From Ignavibacteria bacterium UBA4661 (GTDB lineage Bacteria > Bacteroidota > Ignavibacteria > Kapaibacteriales > UBA4661), in the NCBI GenBank assembly GCA_002405405.1, contig DHLT01000124.1, positions 8,134 to 16,179 of the forward strand: DNA of 8,046 nt, read 5' to 3'. Both the position numbers and the translations under genes were made by a program. The notes beneath the pieces are model-generated. The model was not told the DNA's origin. It searched no databases and saw only the letters and a program-made list of their open reading frames with translations. Shown here piece after piece: positions 1 through 6,243 of this stretch; positions within the stretch are counted from its first letter, which is position 1; the number at the start of each line of letters is the position of its first letter.

Positions 1-509
1 AATGTTCCCGATTCTAAAATCACATAGCGAAGAGCATCATTCCATTGAATGGCGATCGGAGCAAGGCCAACACCAACATCAGGTGTGCCGGGGAAAATGG
101 GAATAGTGCCACTCAGGGGAAGATTTAACCCTAATCCTGCAAAAAGAGTTTGAATCGGTGTGGTGACACTTCCTAATGTTTCGACTGAATTAAGGATACC
201 GGTTTGATTATTAAGTGTGGTTGAGTAAGAGATATTTTGTGCGTCAATCCGAAGTGAATCACCGATTGCTATTGGTGCAATAGCGCGTGTTTCCTCGATA
301 AAGAGATTGCCCTGAGAATCCTTCCGGAGAAAGGTTGTGTCATTACCAATAAAATCATTTAATGTAAGTGTTGAGTCGTACAGCGGTATAGTGGTTAGTG
401 TTGAAAATTCAGGTAAGGCAATATTGCTGGGAAGATGTGAACATCCTTGCAGCAGAAGCATCCCACAGACACATATGTAGAGTTGAAGGCGAAACCAGAG
501 TTTGAGCAT
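1..509 (-). CDS. Putative lipoprotein, unknown function (3' end outside the window)
   Basis: An open frame runs from an ATG at 509 leftwards off the window with no stop, giving about 169 residues. The N-terminus MLKLWFRLQLYICVCGMLLLQGC is a lipoprotein signal peptide: a charged start, a hydrophobic stretch, and a lipobox L20-Q21-G22-C23 (Gln at -2 is less common). The start is well fixed, because an in-frame stop lies at 531-533 and no other ATG lies between. The mature part (LPSNIALPEFSTLTTIPLYD, then later GLGLNLPLSGTIPIFPGTPD and IAIQWNDALRYVILESG) is rich in Thr, Asn, Leu, Ile and Gly with alternating hydrophobic residues. This suggests a beta-structured protein on the cell surface or in the periplasm. 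I do not recognise a family. It is transcribed away from the respiratory genes, so a functional link to them is not implied. No Shine-Dalgarno precedes the start; the leader is pyrimidine-rich. A competing frame at 395-589 on the same strand lacks such a signal. Confidence 0.75.
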   Translation of the reverse strand, partial: MLKLWFRLQLYICVCGMLLLQGCSHLPSNIALPEFSTLTTIPLYDSTLTLNDFIGNDTTFLRKDSQGNLFIEETRAIAPIAIGDSLRIDAQNISYSTTLNNQTGILNSVETLGSVTTPIQTLFAGLGLNLPLSGTIPIFPGTPDVGVGLAPIAIQWNDALRYVILESGT

Positions 510-579
510 AGAAGAAAAGATGAACGATGACTAGAATACAAAGAAAGTATACTTGGTGACGAGAAAAGTATCAAGAGTA

Positions 580-611
580 CAAATATCACGCATTATCAAA
601 GCAGATGCAAA
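580..611 (-). promoter_or_regulatory. Candidate Bacteroidetes-type promoter for the lipoprotein gene
   Basis: Read on the minus strand, TTTG (611-608) is followed after 20 nt by GATATTTG (587-580). The known Bacteroidetes primary sigma factor consensus is TTTG, 19-21 nt, TAnnTTTG; only the first base of the downstream box differs here. Transcription would start near 573-576 and leave a leader of about 65 nt before the ATG at 509. This is a pattern match in an A+T-rich region, so chance is possible. Confidence 0.4.
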
Positions 612-617
612 TTGCAT
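605..617. promoter_or_regulatory. 13-bp perfect dyad, candidate operator
   Basis: ATGCAAATTGCAT is a perfect inverted repeat of two 6-nt arms around a central A. It covers the TTTG upstream box (608-611) of the candidate lipoprotein promoter. A dimeric regulator bound here would block or contact the polymerase at that promoter. The symmetry is seen directly; the operator role is inference. Confidence 0.35.
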
Positions 618-642
618 ACTAACCTTACGATCTCATGTTGCA

Positions 643-692
643 AAAATGTAGGTCAATTTCTCGGAAATCACACCGAAAATGTAGACCGATTT
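643..692. repeat. Spaced pair of near-identical 17-mers
   Basis: AAAATGTAGGTCAATTT at 643-659 and AAAATGTAGACCGATTT at 676-692 match at 14 of 17 positions. Their starts are 33 bp apart, about three helical turns, so both copies face nearly the same side of the DNA. The spacer contains a short inverted pair, TCGG (661-664 region) and CCGA (673-676). The pair could be tandem binding sites upstream of either divergent gene. No regulator is visible in the window. Confidence 0.35.
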
Positions 693-939
693 AGTACGTA
701 GAATTCGTGTGAATACACTCAATAAGTTGTTGCATTTAAAAAACTTAGCGTGAGAAGATTCAAACTTGGACTAATATCAGAAAAAAGTTGTCATACAATA
801 CTCTTGTACCTTGCATATCATGCCATGTCATTGTATTTTGTTTGATGTTAAAAGTAATCTATATCCAAGTGCACATCTTATATACGTACAGTACTTCTTT
901 TAAAGAGTTTTCATACCTATTTGACTAGAAAGTAAATTC

Positions 940-1296
940 ATGACAACATCTTTTCTCGCCATTCTTGCGGCGATCACAGTTGGAGCAGGTTTTGCTGTTG
1001 GGATGATGAGTCTCTTCGAGTTCCTTGGTCCGCGTCGTGCATCCAAAGAAAAACTCAGTACTTATGAAAGTGGAATGGAGCCGATTAGTTCGGCTCGAGA
1101 GCGTTATTCCGTAAAGTTTTATCTTGTTGCAATGCTCTTTATTCTCTTCGATGTTGAAGTGATTTTCATGTATCCGTGGGCAGTCCAGTTTAAGAGTTTG
1201 GGAATCAATGGTATTGTTGCAATGTTATTGTTTATGATTCTACTCTTTTCTGGATTTATTTATGTTGTGAAAAAAGGAGCATTAGAATGGGATTAA
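940..1296 (+). CDS. nuoA: NADH-quinone oxidoreductase subunit A
   Basis: NuoA is a small membrane subunit of complex I at the junction between the peripheral arm and the proton-pumping membrane arm. The 118-residue product has the expected length and three membrane segments (about residues 5-28, 60-80 and 89-110). Family signatures are all present: YESGMEP (42-48), the loop known to face the quinone site; [20 protein letters not shown] (55-74) with the conserved acidic residues D71 and E73 in helix 2; and KGALEW near the C-terminus. ATG 940 is the first in-frame start with a proper N-terminal helix. The leader before it is A-rich with no clear Shine-Dalgarno. It overlaps nuoB by 10 nt, so the two are co-transcribed and probably translationally coupled. 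Confidence 0.96.
   Translation: MTTSFLAILAAITVGAGFAVGMMSLFEFLGPRRASKEKLSTYESGMEPISSARERYSVKFYLVAMLFILFDVEVIFMYPWAVQFKSLGINGIVAMLLFMILLFSGFIYVVKKGALEWD
1274..1279 (+). promoter_or_regulatory. Strong Shine-Dalgarno for nuoB
   Basis: AAGGAG lies 7 nt before the nuoB ATG at 1287, inside the end of nuoA. It fixes the nuoB start. It also shows that this organism does use Shine-Dalgarno initiation for some genes, which is uncommon in typical Bacteroidetes. Confidence 0.7.
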
Positions 1297-1805
1297 ATGA
1301 AACGCTACAGCGAGATGGCTTTGTAACAACATCGGTTGATGCCATTGTCAAGTGGGCTCAGAAGAATTCTTTGTATCCAATGCCACTAGGTATTTCATGT
1401 TGTGGAATTGAGTTGATGGCACTTGGTGCGTCGCGTACTGATGTTTCGCGCTTCGGATCGGAAGTTATGCGCTTCTCGCCACGCCAATCAGATTTGTTAA
1501 TTGTTGCTGGTACAGTTACCTATAAAATGTCCTGGGTGGTGCGGAAAATCTACGATCAGATGCCAGATCCTAAATGGGTTATCGCTATGGGTGTGTGTAC
1601 TTCAACCGGTGGTATGTTTCGGAGCTATCCTGTGGTTCAGGGAATCGATCAATTCTTACCAGTTGATGCTTATGTTGGTGGATGTCCGCCGCGTCCCGAA
1701 GCTCTTGTCAAAGCGATTATGACTATTCAAGAGAAAATCGGTGAAACGAAACCCGTGCTATTGGATATGACACAACCTCGTACTTTCGATGTTGTACCCG
1801 GGTAG
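1287..1805 (+). CDS. nuoB: NADH-quinone oxidoreductase subunit B (N2 cluster)
   Basis: NuoB carries iron-sulfur cluster N2, the last electron carrier of complex I, which reduces quinone. The 172-residue product is in the normal size range. All four cluster ligands are visible: the tandem C38-C39 in [12 protein letters not shown]104 in [11 protein letters not shown], and C133 in [11 protein letters not shown]. Other family signatures are [16 protein letters not shown] (62-77) and [13 protein letters not shown] (118-130). Residues after about 150 form a short tail ending [10 protein letters not shown]. The start overlaps the nuoA end by 10 nt and has a good ribosome binding site. The next gene is a cytochrome c rather than nuoC, so the rest of complex I must be encoded elsewhere. 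Confidence 0.97.
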   Translation: MGLNETLQRDGFVTTSVDAIVKWAQKNSLYPMPLGISCCGIELMALGASRTDVSRFGSEVMRFSPRQSDLLIVAGTVTYKMSWVVRKIYDQMPDPKWVIAMGVCTSTGGMFRSYPVVQGIDQFLPVDAYVGGCPPRPEALVKAIMTIQEKIGETKPVLLDMTQPRTFDVVPG

Positions 1806-1813
1806 TATTTTTG
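1784..1813 (+). promoter_or_regulatory. Weak candidate promoter for the cytochrome c-cox operon
   Basis: TATTTTTG at 1806-1813 fits the Bacteroidetes downstream box TAnnTTTG exactly. The upstream box is poor: TTTC at 1784-1787 with an 18-nt gap instead of TTTG with 19-21 nt. If used, transcription would start near 1820 and leave a leader of about 70 nt before the cytochrome c start. The gap of 86 bp after nuoB is large enough for a separate promoter, but read-through from nuoAB is equally possible. Confidence 0.2.
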
Positions 1814-1850
1814 TATTACAGTTGATTATACTATTAAAAATCTAGGCAAA

Positions 1851-1866
1851 TAATAGTTATTCTCAT
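1851..1866 (+). repeat. 16-nt repeated element, copy 1 (before the cytochrome c gene)
   Basis: TAATAGTTATTCTCAT matches the element at 2426-2441 in 15 of 16 positions. It ends 25 nt before the ATG at 1892. It contains the short dyad AATA-GT-TATT. The location just ahead of a start codon suggests a regulatory site or mRNA leader element, but chance similarity in A+T-rich spacers is not excluded. Confidence 0.4.
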
Positions 1867-1876
1867 CACACTAAAT

Positions 1877-1883
1877 AAAGGTG
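1877..1883 (+). promoter_or_regulatory. Shine-Dalgarno-like site choosing the cytochrome c start
   Basis: AAAGGTG ends 8 nt before ATG 1892, a normal distance. It is only 2 nt from the in-frame TTG at 1886 and 20 nt from the next ATG at 1904. The spacing therefore favours 1892. Confidence 0.5.
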
Positions 1884-1891
1884 TATTGTTT

Positions 1892-2428
1892 ATGTTTCCA
1901 TTTATGAGTGTTGTTATTGCTACAGCAGCTTGTTGTATCGCATTAATTCTTTTGGGTAACATCGAAGGTTTTTTCAAAAGCACAAAGGATGATCCTCATT
2001 GGGTTGAGCCGGAGGGCGCAAAAAAGGCGGATGCCGGAGGTTCTAATGGAGTAGCAGCAGGACCTGGTGCTGCAGTGTATGGCAAAATTTGTGCTTCATG
2101 TCATCAAGGTAATGGGAAAGGGTTGCCGGGTGTATATCCTGCACTTGCAGGATCTGCGCTTGCTCAAGGTGAACCTACAGCACCGCTCAGAATTATTTTG
2201 CATGGTTTTCAGGGTAAAATCAATCGTAATGGTAAGGAGTACAATGGTGTTATGCAACCATGGGGCTCGCTTTCTGATCAAGAGATTGCTGATGTTTTAA
2301 CATTTGTTCGTGCAAGCTGGGGTAATACCGGTGGTGCGGTTGACGCGGCAGCGGTGGCAGATGTTCGCGCAAAAACAAAAGGTAAAGCAGGGGCTTACAC
2401 AGAAGCGGAACTCTCTGCCCCCTTGTAA
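1892..2428 (+). CDS. Membrane-anchored monohaem cytochrome c
   Basis: This class I cytochrome c of 178 residues is probably the electron donor to the cytochrome c oxidase encoded next to it. Residues 5-22 form a single hydrophobic anchor with no good cleavage site. A linker rich in Gly, Ala and charged residues (about 30-60) follows, and then the haem domain. The haem-binding motif is C67-A-S-C70-H71, and M121 in NGVMQPWG is the likely sixth ligand. SDQEIADVLTFVR (128-140) is the usual C-terminal helix. A tail rich in Ala and Lys (about 148-178) has no recognised function. An in-frame TTG at 1886 would add two residues, but the ribosome-binding spacing favours ATG 1892. In caa3 oxidases such a domain is often fused to subunit II; here it is a separate gene 56 nt upstream of coxB. 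An ActE-like cytochrome of an alternative complex III is another possibility, but no other Act genes are here. Confidence 0.9.
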   Translation: MFPFMSVVIATAACCIALILLGNIEGFFKSTKDDPHWVEPEGAKKADAGGSNGVAAGPGAAVYGKICASCHQGNGKGLPGVYPALAGSALAQGEPTAPLRIILHGFQGKINRNGKEYNGVMQPWGSLSDQEIADVLTFVRASWGNTGGAVDAAAVADVRAKTKGKAGAYTEAELSAPL

Positions 2429-2441
2429 TAGTTATTGTCAT
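2426..2441 (+). repeat. 16-nt repeated element, copy 2 (before coxB)
   Basis: TAATAGTTATTGTCAT differs from the copy at 1851-1866 by one base. It begins on the stop codon of the cytochrome c gene and ends 43 nt before the coxB ATG. Immediately after it, TTTG (2441-2444) and TACATCTT (2464-2471) lie 19 nt apart, a poor match to the Bacteroidetes promoter pattern. Confidence 0.4.
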
Positions 2442-2484
2442 TTGAACTGAACGCTATTCTTTTTACATCTTTTTTTGTATTCCT

Positions 2485-3312
2485 ATGCTAGAATATCTTC
2501 CGTACGGAGCAAGTACCATTGCTCCAGGGCATGACAAGCTCTTCGCATTGTTGTATTATCTTTCAGTGTTAATCTTTACACTGGTCAATGTGGTATTCCT
2601 ATACTTTGTTATTCGTTATCGTCATAAGCCGGGTCGCAAGGCATATTATTATCATGGAAATAATTTGCTTGAATTTACATGGACATTATTGCCAACAATT
2701 TTATTTGCAGGTCTTGGTCTCTACAGCGATGATATGTGGCGGCAAATGAAATATGCGTCACGCTTACCAAACCCTGATGTTGAGATCGATGTCGTCGGTC
2801 AAGCATTTGCATGGAGTGCACGCTATCCGGGAGCGGATGGGATTTTGGGTCGTCGACATGATAAATTTCGTACAGCAAATAATCTTTTCGGTATTGATCC
2901 CAGTGACCCGAATGGTAAAGACGATATTACGATGACAGGTGAATTTAATCTGCCGGTGAATAAAAATGTTGTCGTTCATTTATCTGCGGTCGATGTCTTG
3001 CACAGTTTCTTTCTGCCGAACTTCCGAGTTAAACAAGATGCTGTGCCCGGTTCTTGGATTTCAGTCTGGTTTAATGGTACTCGTGCAGGTAAATTTGAGT
3101 TAGCATGTGCGGAATTATGCGGCAGTGGGCATTATAATATGCGTGCCGTCTTAAACATGCAATCTGAAGCAGATTTTAATAAGTGGATGGACGAGAAAAA
3201 TAAGGCAAAACTCGCCACATTAGAAGCAGAGAAAACAGAGCCGCAACCAGCACAAGTAGTTGCAGCAACGGTTCCTGCTAAGTCTGCCGAACAGAGTCCA
3301 GCTACTCACTAA
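2485..3312 (+). CDS. coxB: Cytochrome c oxidase subunit II (CuA)
   Basis: Subunit II accepts electrons from cytochrome c through the binuclear CuA centre and passes them to haem a in subunit I. The 275-residue product has two membrane helices (about 19-43 and 62-81). E63 in LLEFTWTLLP is the conserved glutamate linked to the K proton pathway. The periplasmic cupredoxin domain follows. All CuA ligands are present: H173 (DVLHSFFLPNFRVKQDAVPG), then C208, E210, C212, H216 and M219 in CAELCGSGHYNM. The aromatic patch GQAFAWSARYPGADG (105-119) is the usual electron entry region. A loop at about 121-150 is inserted in the domain, as often seen in Bacteroidetes-type proteins. The tail (about 235-275) is rich in Lys, Glu, Ala and Pro, with no haem c motif, so this is not a fused caa3 subunit. 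ATG 2485 follows a T-rich leader with no Shine-Dalgarno. Confidence 0.96.
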   Translation: MLEYLPYGASTIAPGHDKLFALLYYLSVLIFTLVNVVFLYFVIRYRHKPGRKAYYYHGNNLLEFTWTLLPTILFAGLGLYSDDMWRQMKYASRLPNPDVEIDVVGQAFAWSARYPGADGILGRRHDKFRTANNLFGIDPSDPNGKDDITMTGEFNLPVNKNVVVHLSAVDVLHSFFLPNFRVKQDAVPGSWISVWFNGTRAGKFELACAELCGSGHYNMRAVLNMQSEADFNKWMDEKNKAKLATLEAEKTEPQPAQVVAATVPAKSAEQSPATH

Positions 3313-3353
3313 GCAAAAGTCTTTTTTCAATTTATCTAATTTTACGGTGATTT

Positions 3354-5171
3354 ATGGGAGCTGTAGCAACACAAACGCATGGACATGATACGGTACATCA
3401 TGCAGAGCATGGGCATCATGACCACCATCATCAAACTTTTGTTCAAAAGTATATTTTTTCGACTGATCATAAGGTCATTGCTAAGCAATTTTTACTTGTA
3501 TCGCTATTTTTCTTGTTCATTGGTGGTGCATTTGCTTTGTTTATTCGTTGGCAGATTGCATATCCAGGAGAACCAATTCCAGTGATTGGTAAGTACTTGC
3601 CTGATACATGGGTTTCTAATGGAGCAGTACAGCCGGGTTTTTATACACAGCTGCTGACAATGCATGGCTCGGTCATGATCTTCATGGTTATTATACCATT
3701 AGCTTCGGGTTTTTTCGCCAACTTTTGTATCCCATTGATGATCGGGACAGACGATATGGCATTCCCAAAGTTGAATATGATTGCATTTTGGCTTGCACCT
3801 ATTGGTGCAACTACGATGATGTCGGGCTTTTTTTATGAGGGAGGGTCTGCGGCGGCGGGGTGGACAAATTACCCGCCATTAGCAGCATCGGGTCAAGCAG
3901 TTGGTGGTCATATATCATGGGTAGTTGGTCTATTTTTGATTGGCTTCTCTTCCATTGTTGGAGCTGTGAACTATATGACTACTATTTTGAATAAGCGTGC
4001 AAAGGGCATGCGCATGTTCGATATGCCTTTGACGGTATGGGCGATTTTCATTACCTCCATTCTTATGGTACTTGGAACACCTGTTCTTGCTGCGAATCTT
4101 GCGTTGCTCTTTATGGATCAGGTATTTCATTCGAGTATTTTTATGCCTGAGAGTTTGCTTACCGTAAATGGTTCAAGTTTTGTCGGTGGTGGGCAGCCAA
4201 TTTTATTTCAGCACCTCTTTTGGTTCTACTCTCACCCTGCTGTGTATATCATGATCTTGCCTCCAATGGGTATTGTTTCTGATGTCCTTGCTACTTTTGC
4301 TCGTAAACCAATTTATGGTTACAAAGCAATGATATTTGCCATTATGGGAATTGCATTTTTAGGTTTTGTTGTATGGGGGCACCATATGTTCCAGTCAGGC
4401 ATGAGTCCATTGCTTGGCACAACATTCATGCTTTCGACAATTGTAATTGCAGTGCCATCAGCAATTAAAGTTTTCAATTGGTTAGGGACAATCTGGCGTG
4501 GTAACATCTACTTTACAACTCCAATGTTGAATGCACTCGCATTTATCACAACATTTACTATTGGTGGTTTAAGTGGTATTTTCATGGCGGTTGGTCCTGT
4601 AGATGTGTATATCCACGATACATACTTCATTGTTGCACATATCCATTATGTGCTCTTCGGTGGCGCACTTTTTGGAATCTTTGCAGGAATGTACTATTGG
4701 TATCCAAAACTCTTTGGTAAAATGTATAATGAATCGCTTGGTAAATGGCATTTTTGGTTCTCATTTATTACCTTTAATCTGACATTTTTCCCAATGCACC
4801 TTATTGGTGTAGGTGGGCATATGCGCCGCATTCATGATCCATATGTTTATGACTTCTTAAAGCCGTTTCAAGAGATGAATCAGTTTATCACGATCTGGGC
4901 TATCATTCTTGGATTCTCTCAATTCATTTTGGTCGTCAATTTCTTGTGGAGTCTGAAATACGGTAAAAAAGCAGGTCGTAATCCATGGAAAGCAAATACA
5001 CTAGAGTGGGCGGCACCTGCACATCCTGGTCATGGTAATTTCGATCGTGAAATCCATGTATATCGCGGACCATATGAATATGGTTCACCAGATTCTCCAA
5101 AAGATTATTACACACAATGGATTCCCACCTTCAAAGGGAAAAAAGCAGTTACAGACAAAGAAGTGGCATAG
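3354..5171 (+). CDS. coxA: Cytochrome c oxidase subunit I, A2-type haem-copper oxidase
   Basis: This is the catalytic subunit, which reduces O2 to water at the haem a3-CuB site and pumps protons. The product has 605 residues and about 12 membrane helices. Metal ligands seen: H104 (TMHGSVM) and H431 for the low-spin haem; H294, H343 and H344 for CuB; H429 for haem a3 (VAHIHYVLFGG). Y298 is the tyrosine expected to crosslink to H294. Helix VI reads YSHPAVY: the A1-type glutamate (HPEVY) is Ala, and Tyr-Ser precedes the His, which defines the A2 subfamily. K372 (AIKVFNW) marks the K pathway, and D134 in GTDDMAFPKLN the D pathway entry. Residues 9-26 hold ten His before the conserved KYIFSTDHKVIAKQF. 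GGTGAT at 3345-3350, just ahead of ATG 3354, may act as a Shine-Dalgarno. A strong terminator follows 15 nt after the stop. Confidence 0.98.
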   Translation: MGAVATQTHGHDTVHHAEHGHHDHHHQTFVQKYIFSTDHKVIAKQFLLVSLFFLFIGGAFALFIRWQIAYPGEPIPVIGKYLPDTWVSNGAVQPGFYTQLLTMHGSVMIFMVIIPLASGFFANFCIPLMIGTDDMAFPKLNMIAFWLAPIGATTMMSGFFYEGGSAAAGWTNYPPLAASGQAVGGHISWVVGLFLIGFSSIVGAVNYMTTILNKRAKGMRMFDMPLTVWAIFITSILMVLGTPVLAANLALLFMDQVFHSSIFMPESLLTVNGSSFVGGGQPILFQHLFWFYSHPAVYIMILPPMGIVSDVLATFARKPIYGYKAMIFAIMGIAFLGFVVWGHHMFQSGMSPLLGTTFMLSTIVIAVPSAIKVFNWLGTIWRGNIYFTTPMLNALAFITTFTIGGLSGIFMAVGPVDVYIHDTYFIVAHIHYVLFGGALFGIFAGMYYWYPKLFGKMYNESLGKWHFWFSFITFNLTFFPMHLIGVGGHMRRIHDPYVYDFLKPFQEMNQFITIWAIILGFSQFILVVNFLWSLKYGKKAGRNPWKANTLEWAAPAHPGHGNFDREIHVYRGPYEYGSPDSPKDYYTQWIPTFKGKKAVTDKEVA

Positions 5172-5186
5172 TTATACTTCGGGTGA

Positions 5187-5221
5187 GCAGAGGAGATTCT
5201 CTCCTCTGCCGCTTTTTTTTT
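5187..5221 (+). terminator. Intrinsic terminator after coxA
   Basis: GCAGAGGAGA (5187-5196) and TCTCCTCTGC (5200-5209) form a perfect 10-bp stem with a 3-nt loop. CGC and nine T follow (5213-5221). It begins 15 nt after the coxA stop and ends 20 nt before the proposed ctaB start. It should end or reduce transcription from the nuoAB/cytochrome c/coxBA side, leaving ctaB and later genes to read-through or to their own promoter. Confidence 0.85.
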
Positions 5222-5241
5222 CTTCCCTTTTAACTATACGC

Positions 5242-6210
5242 GTGAAAACACAACAGCCAAGTTCTAAGAACATTGATGCTCTGCACAACAAGGTCGATCT
5301 CGGACTAGATAATGAGTTTGTTGCAGGCCATCGTGATGTGGGCGAAATTACTGCTTCGCTGTATGATATGACGAAACCTGGCATCACCAAGATGGTGGCT
5401 TTAACTGCATCTGCTGGCTATTATTTGGCTTTGTCAAGTGACATATCATTCTTCTCAAAGGATAATCTCGTCCGATTTGTTTTAATGAACCTTGGTACGG
5501 TGTTGATATCAGGAAGTAGTTGTGTTTTTAATAATGTCCTCGAGGAGCGATACGATCGCCTTATGCAAAGGACATCTCGACGGGCATTGCCGTCTGGTGT
5601 TGTGAAAATGAGAGAAGCAATTCTTTGGGGTAGTATTCTCGGTGTGCTTGGTGTGATTGTTTTGAGCATGATTAATTTTTTGACATTGCTTCTAGCGGTT
5701 ATAACATTCGTTACGTATGTCGCTATTTACACACCCATGAAGCGTCAAACACACTTGAATACTCTTGTTGGTGCTATACCGGGAGCTTTGCCTCCTCTTG
5801 GAGGATTTACTGCAGTAAGTAATGCCATTCTTCCCGATGGAGTTGTTCTTTTTCTTATTCTTTTTGCATGGCAGATGCCACACTTTTTCTCTCTTTCTTG
5901 GATGTATAAAGAAGATTATGCAAAAGGAGGATATAAGATGCTTGCGGTGCTCGATCCTACTGGTAAAAGCCTTGCACGACAAACTTTAATGTATGCAACA
6001 GCACTTGTGCCTGTATGTTTACTTTTGCCGGCTCTAGGGCATGTCCACTGGATATTTGGCATCGGTGCAACTGTCTTATGCTCAGTGTTTATGATGTACT
6101 CAGTCAAGTTTTATCGTGATACAACACGTGTTTCAGCACGAAGAGTTTTGCTTTCATCATATTTATTTTTGACAGGTGTGATTCTTCTTATCTTTGTTAC
6201 AAAGATTTGA
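5242..6210 (+). CDS. ctaB: Protohaem IX farnesyltransferase (haem O synthase)
   Basis: CtaB attaches a farnesyl group from farnesyl diphosphate to haem B, giving haem O, the precursor of haem A used by this oxidase. It is a UbiA-family membrane enzyme. From GTG 5242 the product has 322 residues, near the family's usual 290-320. Motifs: YDMTKPGITK (41-50); the first prenyl-diphosphate/Mg site NNVLEERYDRLMQRTSRRAL (97-116); YTPMKRQTHLNTLVGAIPGALPP (163-185); and FAWQMPHFFSLSWMYKEDYAKGGYKML (208-234), the second site. About nine membrane helices are expected. The open frame extends upstream to 5032, but that part overlaps coxA and would translate the terminator stem. No ATG lies between the terminator and the conserved core (the first is at 5368), so GTG 5242 is preferred. 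No clear Shine-Dalgarno is seen. Confidence 0.93.
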   Translation: MKTQQPSSKNIDALHNKVDLGLDNEFVAGHRDVGEITASLYDMTKPGITKMVALTASAGYYLALSSDISFFSKDNLVRFVLMNLGTVLISGSSCVFNNVLEERYDRLMQRTSRRALPSGVVKMREAILWGSILGVLGVIVLSMINFLTLLLAVITFVTYVAIYTPMKRQTHLNTLVGAIPGALPPLGGFTAVSNAILPDGVVLFLILFAWQMPHFFSLSWMYKEDYAKGGYKMLAVLDPTGKSLARQTLMYATALVPVCLLLPALGHVHWIFGIGATVLCSVFMMYSVKFYRDTTRVSARRVLLSSYLFLTGVILLIFVTKI

Positions 6211-6243
6211 GTATACCAATTAAGTAAATTAGTTCGAGGTTTA

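Larger units (their letters stand above)
510..939. other. Divergent intergenic region between the lipoprotein gene and nuoA
   Basis: These 430 bp hold no convincing gene in any frame and are clearly more A+T-rich than the flanking genes. As the only gap between divergent genes in the window, the region should carry the start signals for both directions. The part near the lipoprotein holds a plausible promoter (580-611), a dyad (605-617) and a spaced 17-mer pair (643-692). On the nuoA side I searched for TTTG-N19-21-TAnnTTTG and for TTGACA/TATAAT pairs. I found only weak partial matches, for example TTTG at 837-844 with no matching downstream box. The nuoA promoter therefore remains unplaced. 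Confidence 0.7.

Noticed and set aside
395..589. Minus-strand 64-residue hydrophobic frame
   Set aside because: It overlaps the lipoprotein gene in another frame. The lipoprotein frame has a signal peptide with a lipobox and stays open to the window edge; this one has neither a recognisable domain nor better start signals.
1795..1804. TACCCGGGTA palindrome followed by T-rich sequence after nuoB, as a terminator
   Set aside because: It is a tight palindrome with no room for a loop and cannot form a stable hairpin stem. It includes the end of nuoB and is probably chance.
5032..5241. Upstream extension of ctaB
   Set aside because: The frame is open, but it lies inside coxA and would translate the terminator stem-loop. 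The family does not have such an N-terminal extension.
5692..5982. Minus-strand 96-residue frame within ctaB
   Set aside because: It is a shadow of the ctaB coding sequence with a basic, low-complexity translation and no domain.
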